Below, piece by piece: positions 13,208-19,085 of a stretch of 19,085 nucleotides of DNA; the stretch's first letter is position 1, and each line of letters opens with the position of its first letter. Below the pieces are notes generated by a model, which was given only the letters and a program-made list of their open reading frames with translations, did not search any database and was not told the origin of the DNA. Location: the NCBI GenBank assembly GCA_910583835.1, contig CAJTYM010000060.1, forward strand, positions 1-19,085, given 5' to 3'. Source of the DNA: an uncultured Lachnospiraceae bacterium. Its GTDB lineage: Bacteria > Bacillota > Clostridia > Lachnospirales > Lachnospiraceae. The translations under genes and the position numbers were made by a program.

Positions 13208-13576
13208 CTACAATACTTCTGGAGCTAAGGAAACAATCTTCATAAACTGTTTTTCACGAAGCTCTCTAGCAACTGGTCCAAAGATACGGGTTCCTCTGGG
13301 AGTTTTGTCCTCTTTGATGATAACAGCCGCATTTTCGTCAAATTTGATATAAGAACCGTCTTTACGACGAGCACCTTTCTTGGTGCGAACTACTACAGCT
13401 TTTACTACATCGCCTTTTTTAACAACGCCACCTGGTGTTGCATCTTTAACCGTAGCAGTAATGATATCTCCGATATTCGCATATCTTCTGACAGAACCGC
13501 CCATAACACGGATACACAATAATTCTTTTGCTCCTGTATTATCAGCTACTTTCAGTCTACTTTCCTGTTGAATCAT
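13208..13576 (-). CDS. rplN: 50S ribosomal protein L14
   Basis: L14 lies on the subunit interface and is the docking site of the silencing factor RsfS. The 122-residue sequence is highly conserved: MIQQESRLKVADNTGAKELL at the start, GGVVKKGDVVKAVVVRTKKG in the middle, and PVARELREKQFMKIVSLAPEVL at the end. AAAGGAGG lies 8 nt before the ATG and follows the rpsQ stop. Confidence 0.99.
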   Translation of the reverse strand: MIQQESRLKVADNTGAKELLCIRVMGGSVRRYANIGDIITATVKDATPGGVVKKGDVVKAVVVRTKKGARRKDGSYIKFDENAAVIIKEDKTPRGTRIFGPVARELREKQFMKIVSLAPEVL

Positions 13577-13590
13577 GCTGGTAGCCTCCT

Positions 13591-13848
13591 TTATTTCGCT
13601 CTCTCAACGATTTCTACAAGTCTCCATCTCTTATCTTTTGATAATGGCCTTGTCTCCATTACTCTGACGGTATCGCCAATGTTGCAGTCATTGTTCTCGT
13701 CATGAGCTTTTAATTTATATGTCTTTTTAACGATTTTGTTGTAAAGGGGATGCCTTACATTGTCTCTTACTGCAACTACAATGGTCTTATCCATCTTATC
13801 GCTTACAACAACACCGGTACGTGTTTTTCTAAGATTTCTTTCTTCCAC
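13591..13848 (-). CDS. rpsQ: 30S ribosomal protein S17
   Basis: S17 is a primary 16S rRNA binding protein with an OB fold. The 85-residue chain has the family signature GVVVSDKMDKTIVVAV at about 12-27, then HPLYNKIVKKTYKLKAHDEN and TRPLSKDKRWRLVEIVERAK. The start is GTG, preceded by AAAGGAG at 9 nt; there is no closer ATG. It is one of three GTG or TTG starts of real genes noted in this cluster besides rpmJ. Confidence 0.98.
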   Translation of the reverse strand: MEERNLRKTRTGVVVSDKMDKTIVVAVRDNVRHPLYNKIVKKTYKLKAHDENNDCNIGDTVRVMETRPLSKDKRWRLVEIVERAK

Positions 13849-13874
13849 GATATAAAGCTCCTTTCTCTAGGCTT

Positions 13875-14084
13875 TTATGCCTCGGCTTTTGCCTTTTCAG
13901 TGATAATCGTCTGAATCCTAGCGATATTCTTGCGAACTTCCTTGATTCTTGCGGTATTATCTAACTGATTCGTTGCATTCTGGAATCTCAGGTTGAATAA
14001 TTCCTTTTTCGCAGCTACAAGCTGTTCCTGTAATGATGCCACAGTCTCTTCTCTTAAATCCTTTAAATAATTACTAGTTTTCAT
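13875..14084 (-). CDS. rpmC: 50S ribosomal protein L29
   Basis: L29 is a small helical protein at the tunnel exit, next to L23, where trigger factor and SRP dock. The 69-residue form MKTSNYLKDLREETVASLQE is chosen. A GTG three codons upstream is in frame, but the ribosome binding site AAGGCGGTGA overlaps that GTG, while its spacing to the ATG is 8 nt. The signature FNLRFQNATNQLDNTARIKEVRKNIARI is standard (residues 34 and on). The gene overlaps the end of rplP by 11 nt. Confidence 0.95.
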   Translation of the reverse strand: MKTSNYLKDLREETVASLQEQLVAAKKELFNLRFQNATNQLDNTARIKEVRKNIARIQTIITEKAKAEA

Positions 14085-14511
14085 TTGATTCACCGCCTTC
14101 TAAGTCTGCACGTGAAACTATTTTACATTTACAAGGTAATTTATGTGTAGCAAGACGTAATGCCTCACGAGCAATTTCTTCAGGTACCCCAGAAATCTCG
14201 AACATTACACGTCCGGGTTTCACTACGGCTACCCAATACTCCAGTGTTCCTTTACCAGAACCCATTCGGGTTTCAGCTGGCTTTGCAGTTACCGGTTTGT
14301 CCGGGAAAATCTTAATCCATACTTTACCGCCACGCTTGATGTAACGCGTCATTGCGATACGGGCTGCCTCAATCTGGTTAGATTTAATCCAGCAAGGCTC
14401 TGTAGCCACGATTCCGTATTCACCATTTGTTATTTTATTACCTCTCAACGCCTTGCCTGCCATGGAACCACGGAACTGTTTACGGCGTTTTACTCTTTTT
14501 GGCATTAACAT
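14074..14511 (-). CDS. rplP: 50S ribosomal protein L16
   Basis: L16 helps organise the A-site tRNA elbow region of the 50S subunit. The 145-residue protein starts MLMPKRVKRRKQFRGSMAGK and contains EPCWIKSNQIEAARIAMTRY and GSGKGTLEYWVAVVKPGRVM, all conserved. Its ATG shares one base with the rpsC TAA stop (TAATG), a classic coupling arrangement. The 3' end overlaps rpmC. Confidence 0.98.
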   Translation of the reverse strand: MLMPKRVKRRKQFRGSMAGKALRGNKITNGEYGIVATEPCWIKSNQIEAARIAMTRYIKRGGKVWIKIFPDKPVTAKPAETRMGSGKGTLEYWVAVVKPGRVMFEISGVPEEIAREALRLATHKLPCKCKIVSRADLEGGESNEN

Positions 14512-15167
14512 TATTTATCGCTCCCTTCCTTAGATTCCTTTGTTGGAAGGATTTCGCCTTTATAGATCCACACTTTTACGCCAACTTTGCCGTAAGTGGT
14601 ATCTGCCTCAGCGAATCCATAATCGATATCTGCTCTTAATGTCTGAAGCGGGATGGTCCCTTCGCTGTAGAACTCCGTACGTGCCATGTCGGCGCCGCCT
14701 AAACGTCCAGATACGGAACTCTTGATTCCCAAAGCGCCCGCTTTCATGCTCCTGCCCATGCAGGACTTCATTGCGCGGCGGAAAGACACACGGTTCTCCA
14801 GCTGCAGTGCAATGTTCTCTGCTACCAGCTGGGCATCTTTGTCCGGCCTCTTTACTTCCTTGATATCAACTACCAGCTTCTTATCGGTATATTTCTGAAG
14901 CTCAGCTTTCACTTTCTCGATTTCAGCTCCGCCCTTGCCGATTACAACGCCTGGCTTTGCCGTATAGAGGATGACCTTCACGCGGTCAGAAGCCCTCTCA
15001 ATCTCAATCTTAGAAACACCTGATGCGTATAATTTTTTCTTCAAAAATGTTCTGATATTGTAATCTTCCACTAAAAAGTCTGCAAAATCTGATTCTGCGT
15101 ACCATTTAGAATCCCAATCTTTGATAATGCCGACCCTTAAGCCATGAGGATTCACTTTCTGTCCCAT
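14511..15167 (-). CDS. rpsC: 30S ribosomal protein S3
   Basis: S3 forms the mRNA entry site and contributes to the ribosomal helicase. The 218-residue protein starts MGQKVNPHGLRVGIIKDWDS, preferred over an upstream in-frame ATG because the family starts here and TAGGAGGG precedes it by 5-6 nt. A KH domain occupies about residues 38-107 with the GKGG loop at 77-80. The conserved carboxy half includes GRLGGADMARTEFYSEGTIP. The rplV stop codon is the first three bases of its ribosome binding site. Confidence 0.98.
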   Translation of the reverse strand: MGQKVNPHGLRVGIIKDWDSKWYAESDFADFLVEDYNIRTFLKKKLYASGVSKIEIERASDRVKVILYTAKPGVVIGKGGAEIEKVKAELQKYTDKKLVVDIKEVKRPDKDAQLVAENIALQLENRVSFRRAMKSCMGRSMKAGALGIKSSVSGRLGGADMARTEFYSEGTIPLQTLRADIDYGFAEADTTYGKVGVKVWIYKGEILPTKESKEGSDK

Positions 15168-15177
15168 GTTTGCCCTC

Positions 15178-15564
15178 CTATCTTTCATCAAGCACGATTG
15201 TAATGTGGCTCATTTTCTTCTCAATCCGGTAAGCCCTACCCTGTGCCCTTGGTCTAACTCTCTTCATTGTTGGTCCTTTATTTGCATAACACTCAGCAAT
15301 GTAAAGGTTTTCTGCATCCAATCCATTGTTGTTCTCCGCATTGGCAATTGCAGATTTGAGTAACTTCTCTATAATGCTTGATGCATACCTTGGGCTATAT
15401 GCCAAAATCGCCAGCGCGGCATTGACATCCTTGCCACGGATTGCATCCAGTACAAAACATGCTTTCTGAACAGATACTCTGGCATAAGATAACTTAGCTG
15501 AAGGCCTGGTATCTTTCTGTGCATTTCTCTCTCTCTTAATTTGACTTCTATGTCCTTTAGCCAT
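15178..15564 (-). CDS. rplV: 50S ribosomal protein L22
   Basis: L22 spans the 50S subunit and its beta-hairpin reaches the peptide tunnel, where macrolides bind. The 128-residue protein has a basic amino-terminal extension (MAKGHRSQIKRERNAQKDTR) before the core SYARVSVQKACFVLDAIRGK. The tunnel hairpin (KGPTMKRVRPRAQGRAYRI, about residues 95-113) is ordinary, without the known insertions or deletions seen in macrolide resistance. AAGGAGGT lies 11 nt upstream. Confidence 0.97.
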   Translation of the reverse strand: MAKGHRSQIKRERNAQKDTRPSAKLSYARVSVQKACFVLDAIRGKDVNAALAILAYSPRYASSIIEKLLKSAIANAENNNGLDAENLYIAECYANKGPTMKRVRPRAQGRAYRIEKKMSHITIVLDER

Positions 15565-15589
15565 GGATGTTGCGACCTCCTTTCATCTA

Positions 15590-15871
15590 TTAACGAACTT
15601 TTGATTTCTTCTCGTCTTTTCCATGTCCGCGGTAAGTCCTTGTCGCAACGAACTCACCAAGTTTATGCCCAACCATATCCTCGGTAACATATACCGGCAC
15701 ATGTTTTCTTCCATCATGAACTGCAAAAGTATGTCCTACGAACTGCGGGAAGATTGTGGAACGGCGAGACCATGTCTTAATCACGCTCTTCTCACCCGCT
15801 GCGTTCATGGCATCTACTTTTTTCAGTAAGCTTTCATCAGCAAATGGTCCTTTTTTCAGTGAACGACCCAT
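15590..15871 (-). CDS. rpsS: 30S ribosomal protein S19
   Basis: S19 forms a complex with S13 in the 30S head and contacts bridge elements. The 93-residue protein starts MGRSLKKGPFADESLLKKVD. A longer frame extends 36 nt upstream through a GC-rich hairpin, but the AAGGAGG at 6 nt before this ATG and the invariant family start decide for the shorter form. The rest (STIFPQFVGHTFAVHDGRKH, then GEFVATRTYRGHGKDEKKSK) is standard. Confidence 0.98.
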   Translation of the reverse strand: MGRSLKKGPFADESLLKKVDAMNAAGEKSVIKTWSRRSTIFPQFVGHTFAVHDGRKHVPVYVTEDMVGHKLGEFVATRTYRGHGKDEKKSKVR

Positions 15872-15891
15872 AATTAACCTCCTTGATGTCC

Positions 15892-15922
15892 CCCGCCTGC
15901 CGGCCACAGCCGTGCCTGCGGG
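15892..15922 (-). promoter_or_regulatory. GC-rich hairpin between rplB and rpsS
   Basis: The 61-nt spacer holds two nested stems, CCCGC / GCGGG (15918-15922 with 15892-15896) and CGGC / GCCG (15909-15912 with 15901-15904) with loop TGTG, all close to the rpsS ribosome binding site. The base composition is far more GC-rich than neighbouring spacers. There is no U-tract. Confidence 0.45.
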
Positions 15923-15932
15923 TGTCTCTTAA

Positions 15933-16778
15933 TTATTTCATTGCCTTACCGTCTCTTCTTCTTACGATAAGCTTGTTAGATGCTTTATTCTTCTTCCTGG
16001 TCTTTAAGCCAAGTGCAGGTTTGCCCCAAGGTGTGCATGGACCGGGACGACCGATTCCGGTCTTGCCTTCTCCACCACCGTGCGGATGGTCGTTGGGGTT
16101 CATAACAGAACCACGGACTGTGGGGCGGATACCCATATGGCGTTTGCGTCCTGCTTTACCAATCTTAATCAGGTTATGGTCAGCATTTCCTACCACACCA
16201 ATGGTTGCCCTGCAGCCAATCGGCACCATTCTCATTTCACCGGAGGGCAGCCTCAAAGTTGCATACTTGCCTTCCTTAGCCATCAGCTGTGCGCTGTTCC
16301 CTGCGGAGCGTACCATCTGTCCGCCCTTGCCCGGCGTAAGCTCAACGTTGTGTACCTGCGTACCAACCGGGATATTCTCTAGGGGCAGGCAGTTTCCTAC
16401 TCTGATTTCAGCTTCCGGTCCTTCCATGACCTTCATGCCGTCCGTCAATCCTTGCGGAGCGATGATGTATTTCTTCTCGCCGTCCGCATAGCAAATCAAT
16501 GCGATATTTGCCGTTCTGTTCGGATCGTATTCAATTCCGATAACCGTTGCCGGAATTCCGTCTTTTTTATTTCTCTTAAAATCAATAATCCTGTATTTCC
16601 TTCTGGAACCGCCTCCGCGATGCCTTACCGTAATCTTACCCTGATTGTTACGACCGGACTTCTTCTGAAGGGAAACTACCAGAGATTTCTCCGGCTTCTT
16701 CTTCGTAATCTCAGAAAAATCAGAACCAGTCATATTTCTTCTTGAAGGTGTATATGGGTTATATGTCTTAATTCCCAT
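15933..16778 (-). CDS. rplB: 50S ribosomal protein L2
   Basis: L2 is one of the most conserved ribosomal proteins and is needed for subunit association and peptidyl transfer centre formation. The 281-residue product starts MGIKTYNPYTPSRRNMTGSD. An OB-like domain and SH3-like domain follow; SGRNNQGKITVRHRGGGSRR lies at about 41-60. The critical histidine region VMNPNDHPHGGGEGKTGIGR is near the carboxy end, with the strongly basic tail after it. AAAGGAG precedes the ATG by 7-8 nt. Confidence 0.99.
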   Translation of the reverse strand: MGIKTYNPYTPSRRNMTGSDFSEITKKKPEKSLVVSLQKKSGRNNQGKITVRHRGGGSRRKYRIIDFKRNKKDGIPATVIGIEYDPNRTANIALICYADGEKKYIIAPQGLTDGMKVMEGPEAEIRVGNCLPLENIPVGTQVHNVELTPGKGGQMVRSAGNSAQLMAKEGKYATLRLPSGEMRMVPIGCRATIGVVGNADHNLIKIGKAGRKRHMGIRPTVRGSVMNPNDHPHGGGEGKTGIGRPGPCTPWGKPALGLKTRKKNKASNKLIVRRRDGKAMK

Positions 16779-16830
16779 GGTGGTTCTCCTTTCATTACAT
16801 TAATCGAATAATGCCTTGTTCATTCAATAA

Positions 16831-17130
16831 TTATAAGCCAGCAAAAATCTCAATATCCTTGCTGTCCTCCGTCAGCTTAACGATTGCTTTCTTGGTCTTA
16901 GCAGTCGTTCCAACTACCATGCCTCTTCTCTTCTTCTTGCCTTTGATGTTCATGGTGTTTACTCTCTCCACCTTGGTTCCCTCGAACATCTTCTCAACCG
17001 CTTCTTTAATCATCGTCTTGTTTGCCTCAGGATGTACCAGAAAAGTATATTCCTTATTAGCCATTAAGTTCATGCTCTTTTCTGTGACAACCGGCTTGAG
17101 GATTACGTCATAATATTGTACGTTTGCCAT
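16831..17130 (-). CDS. rplW: 50S ribosomal protein L23
   Basis: L23 is at the tunnel exit and is the main docking site for trigger factor and SRP. The 99-residue protein has YYDVILKPVVTEKSMNLMAN at about 5-24, EANKTMIKEAVEKMFEGTKV and the basic GKKKRRGMVVGTTAKTKKAI loop. Its ATG shares one base with the rplD stop (TAATG). The GGAGGTG ribosome binding site is made of the last rplD codons (Glu-Glu-Val). Confidence 0.98.
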   Translation of the reverse strand: MANVQYYDVILKPVVTEKSMNLMANKEYTFLVHPEANKTMIKEAVEKMFEGTKVERVNTMNIKGKKKRRGMVVGTTAKTKKAIVKLTEDSKDIEIFAGL

Positions 17131-17750
17131 TATGCATACACCTCCTCGATAGTTGCTACGGCATCCTTAGTTACTACTACGGTGTCATATTTTAATATAT
17201 CATACACATTGATAGTGTTTGTCAGCGCGGTCTTGATTTTCGGAATGTTCCTTGCAGACATAATTACATTCTCATCCTTTTCATTGAGGATTACCAATGC
17301 CTTATTTACTTTGAGGTTTTCCATAACCTCCCGGAACTTCTTGGTTTTAATCTCATCCAGCTTCAGTTCATCCAGAACAATGAACTTGCTGTCATTCACT
17401 TTGGAAGTCAGCACGGATTTCAGCGCTGCCCTCTTCTCTTTCTTATTCAGCTTGAAAGAGTAATCTCTCGGCGTGGGGGCAAATACAACACCGCCGCCCT
17501 TCCACTGCGGAGCACGGATAGAGCCTTGCCTTGCATGGCCAGTCCCTTTCTGTCTCCATGGTTTTCTTCCGCCACCGCGTACCTCAGAACGTGTCTTTGC
17601 TTTCTGCGTACCCTGGCGTCTGTTTGCGAGATACTGTACGACTGACATGTGCACCAGATGCTCATTAATTTTCGCACCGAACACTGCATCGCTCAGTTCA
17701 AGGCTTCCAACTTCTTCGCCTTTCATATTATAAATAGCTACGTTAGCCAT
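17130..17750 (-). CDS. rplD: 50S ribosomal protein L4
   Basis: L4 lines the peptide tunnel constriction with L22, and in E. coli represses the S10 operon by acting on the rpsJ leader. The 206-residue chain contains the extended tunnel loop KPWRQKGTGHARQG at residues 63-76, free of the substitutions known for macrolide resistance, and a globular Rossmann-like domain. The start follows AAAGGAGG after the rplC stop. The carboxy end (EEVYA) encodes the rplW ribosome binding site. Confidence 0.98.
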   Translation of the reverse strand: MANVAIYNMKGEEVGSLELSDAVFGAKINEHLVHMSVVQYLANRRQGTQKAKTRSEVRGGGRKPWRQKGTGHARQGSIRAPQWKGGGVVFAPTPRDYSFKLNKKEKRAALKSVLTSKVNDSKFIVLDELKLDEIKTKKFREVMENLKVNKALVILNEKDENVIMSARNIPKIKTALTNTINVYDILKYDTVVVTKDAVATIEEVYA

Positions 17751-17778
17751 CTCTCAATTCCTCCTTTCGATTTAGGTA

Positions 17779-18462
17779 CTATCGTGCTGCTTTCACAGAC
17801 TCTCTAATGGTTACCAAAGACTTCTTCGGTCCTGGTACGGAGCCCTTAATCAAAAGCAGGTTATTCTCTGCGTCTACCCTGACAACTTCCAGATTCTGAA
17901 CTGTCACTTTCACGCAGCCCATATGTCCCGGCATTCCTTTGCCTTTAAACACCTTGCTCGGGCTGGAACATGCACCGTTAGAACCCTGATGGCGATGGAA
18001 CTTGGAACCATGCGTCATCGGTCCTCTGTGCTGCCCATGTCTCTTAATAGCACCCTGGAATCCTTTTCCTTTGGAAATTGCAGTAGCGTCAATCTTGTCG
18101 CCCTCTGCAAAAATATCTGCTTTAATCTCGTCTGCCAGCTTGTAATCTGCGGCATTCTCGAATTTGAATTCCCTTACATACCTCTTACCAGATACTCCGG
18201 CTTTGTCAAAGTGACCTTTCTCAGCCTTTGTCACACCATGCCTGTATCTGATTTCTTTCTTGCCGTTGGCATCTTTGTTGACAATCTTATCTTTCTTGTC
18301 AACATATCCAACCTGGACTGCACTGTATCCGTCATTTTCCTCAGTCTTAATCTGAGTCACATAACAGGGACCAGCCTGCAATACAGTAACCGGCACCAAA
18401 ACGCCGTCTGTGTTGAAGATTTGAGTCATTCCGACTTTTGTAGCTAAAATCGCTTTCTTCAT
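17779..18462 (-). CDS. rplC: 50S ribosomal protein L3
   Basis: L3 is an assembly initiator of the 50S subunit whose long loop reaches the peptidyl transferase centre. The 227-residue protein starts MKKAILATKVGMTQIFNTDG. The conserved SKGKGFQG is at 130-137 and the central loop GQHRGPMTHGSKFHRHQGSN follows. It is a little longer than the roughly 209-residue B. subtilis L3, mostly through a Lys-rich stretch at about 56-75. AGGAGG lies 7 nt before the ATG. It is separated from rpsJ by 127 nt. Confidence 0.98.
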   Translation of the reverse strand: MKKAILATKVGMTQIFNTDGVLVPVTVLQAGPCYVTQIKTEENDGYSAVQVGYVDKKDKIVNKDANGKKEIRYRHGVTKAEKGHFDKAGVSGKRYVREFKFENAADYKLADEIKADIFAEGDKIDATAISKGKGFQGAIKRHGQHRGPMTHGSKFHRHQGSNGACSSPSKVFKGKGMPGHMGCVKVTVQNLEVVRVDAENNLLLIKGSVPGPKKSLVTIRESVKAAR

Positions 18463-18589
18463 TTCTTTACCTCCTGTTTACTCTACAGCGGAACGCTTCT
18501 TACCCATCTCCGTGGGGGCAGCGGAACCGTTCATCCTAGAACAGAGAATAGATAATATATCATAAACCTGTCAGGATTGTTACCCAATA
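18463..18589 (-). promoter_or_regulatory. Long rpsJ/rplC spacer with possible promoter and hairpins
   Basis: Apart from the rplC ribosome binding site no gene is evident. A possible promoter reads CTGACA (18569-18574), 18 nt, TATTCT (18545-18550). Downstream the RNA can form GTTC / GAAC (18529-18542) and TCCG / CGGA (18509-18525). The 9-mer GTTCCGCTG occurs twice, 33 nt apart (18486-18494 and 18519-18527). A nine-codon ATG frame (18478-18507) has no proper ribosome binding site. Regulation of rplC onward is possible. Confidence 0.35.
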
Positions 18590-18907
18590 TTACTTGTTTT
18601 TCATTTTGATATCAATGTACACGCCAGCCGGCATTTCCAGTCTGGATAAAGCGTCAACCGTCTTCTGGGTCGGTGTGATGATATCAATCAGTCTCTTATG
18701 AGTCCTCTGCTCAAACTGCTCTCTGGAATCCTTATACTTATGAACAGCCCTCAAAATCGTAACTACTTCTCTCTTTGTGGGAAGTGGCACCGGCCCGCTC
18801 ACCTGTGATCCGTTCTTCTTTACAGTTTCGATGATTTTCTTCGCAGATGCGTCCACCAGCTGATGGTCATATGCCTTCAGTGTGATTCTCATTACTTGAC
18901 TTGCCAT
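18590..18907 (-). CDS. rpsJ: 30S ribosomal protein S10
   Basis: S10 is part of the 30S head and also acts with NusB in transcription antitermination (known for the family). The 105-residue protein has MRITLKAYDHQLVDASAKKI at residues 6-25, then SGPVPLPTKREVVTILRAVH and the extended loop KDSREQFEQRTHKRLIDI, all normal. The start follows AAAAGGAGG with an 11-nt spacer that includes seven T residues. It is the first gene of the cluster in the window and has a structured leader. Confidence 0.98.
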   Translation of the reverse strand: MASQVMRITLKAYDHQLVDASAKKIIETVKKNGSQVSGPVPLPTKREVVTILRAVHKYKDSREQFEQRTHKRLIDIITPTQKTVDALSRLEMPAGVYIDIKMKNK

Positions 18908-18945
18908 AAAAAAAGTCGCCTCCTTTTCGCACTTTTACTTCAGTA

Positions 18946-19045
18946 CGACAAGCGGTGACTGTACACTTCTCCGTGTGTGTCGCAGTTATTACACACGTTG
19001 TTTCTGCTATTTGCAGACAATTTCTTGTGATACAGTGACTTGTCG
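18946..19045 (-). promoter_or_regulatory. Structured rpsJ leader, predicted three-way junction
   Basis: The transcript can close a long helix from CGACAAG / CTTGTCG (19039-19045 with 18946-18952) and ACTGTA / TACAGT (19031-19036 with 18958-18963). Inside, two adjacent hairpins fit: TCTGC / GCAGA (19003-19017) and a perfect 7-bp CGTGTGT / ACACACG (18991-18997 with 18972-18978). Together they make a three-way junction 40 nt before the start codon. No promoter is seen within the 178 nt, so the RNA probably begins upstream of the window. An r-protein-binding leader is the likely role. Confidence 0.5.
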
Positions 19046-19085
19046 CCAGTTTCCTAACTTGACATTCGCTCCACGGAAAACCTGC

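Noticed and set aside
15883..16491. Plus-strand open frame of 202 codons within rplB
   Set aside because: Shadow of L2, which is intact on the minus strand.
18478..18507. Nine-codon ATG frame just before rplC
   Set aside because: No spaced ribosome binding site; the GGAG touches the ATG. Too short to support.
18912..18938. Possible weak AAAAGT / ACTTTT hairpin around the rpsJ ribosome binding site
   Set aside because: Only six A-U rich pairs with a 14-nt loop; unlikely to be stable, though it would enclose the AGGAGG.
19059..19064. Plus-strand TTGACA at the right edge
   Set aside because: A -10 box would fall outside the window, and no plus-strand gene follows inside it.

Overview
The window is the left-to-right mirror of a complete S10-spc-alpha ribosomal protein gene cluster. 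Every gene is on the minus strand, so transcription runs from about 19085 down to 143. The order is rpsJ, rplC, rplD, rplW, rplB, rpsS, rplV, rpsC, rplP, rpmC, rpsQ, rplN, rplX, rplE, rpsN, rpsH, rplF, rplR, rpsE, rpmD, rplO, secY, adk, map, a small KOW-domain gene, infA, rpmJ, rpsM, rpsK, rpsD, rpoA, rplQ, followed by a sodium/proline symporter gene (putP). The organism is most likely a member of the Clostridia, probably Lachnospiraceae. The reasons are the zinc-type S14, the KOW gene between map and infA, the long L17 (178 residues), the S4 amino terminus (MAVNRVPVLKRC), strong AGGAGG ribosome binding sites and moderate G+C. This assignment comes from recalled family features, not from a database search.

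Layout. 18908-19085 is the untranslated leader of rpsJ and can fold into a three-way junction. 18463-18589 is an unusually long spacer between rpsJ and rplC. From rplC to rplE most genes are tightly packed, with 1-nt overlaps (rplD/rplW, rpsC/rplP) and stop codons built into the next ribosome binding site. From rpsN onward the spacers widen in places. A strong nested terminator follows infA and a good sigma-A type promoter precedes rpmJ, so rpmJ-rpsM-rpsK-rpsD-rpoA-rplQ probably form a separately promoted unit. A 19-bp perfect inverted repeat lies between rplQ and putP, and a bidirectional-looking terminator follows putP.

The unexpected content is a family of related, structured repeats in four gaps of the cluster: rpsN/rpsH, map/KOW, rpmJ/rpsM and rpsM/rpsK. 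All four have the same orientation as the genes. Each starts at or just after the upstream stop codon with the motif TTAGCGAAAGCAAGC or a variant, contains one or more hairpin modules, and ends in CCTTA. The pairing arms differ in sequence between copies but stay complementary, which points to a conserved RNA fold. In map the repeat supplies the last codons and the stop. I do not recognise a named family for it.

The genes work together in translation and export: 50S and 30S proteins, initiation factor IF-1, RNA polymerase alpha, the SecY translocon channel, adenylate kinase and methionine aminopeptidase. PutP is functionally unrelated and stands where many Clostridia continue with other housekeeping genes.
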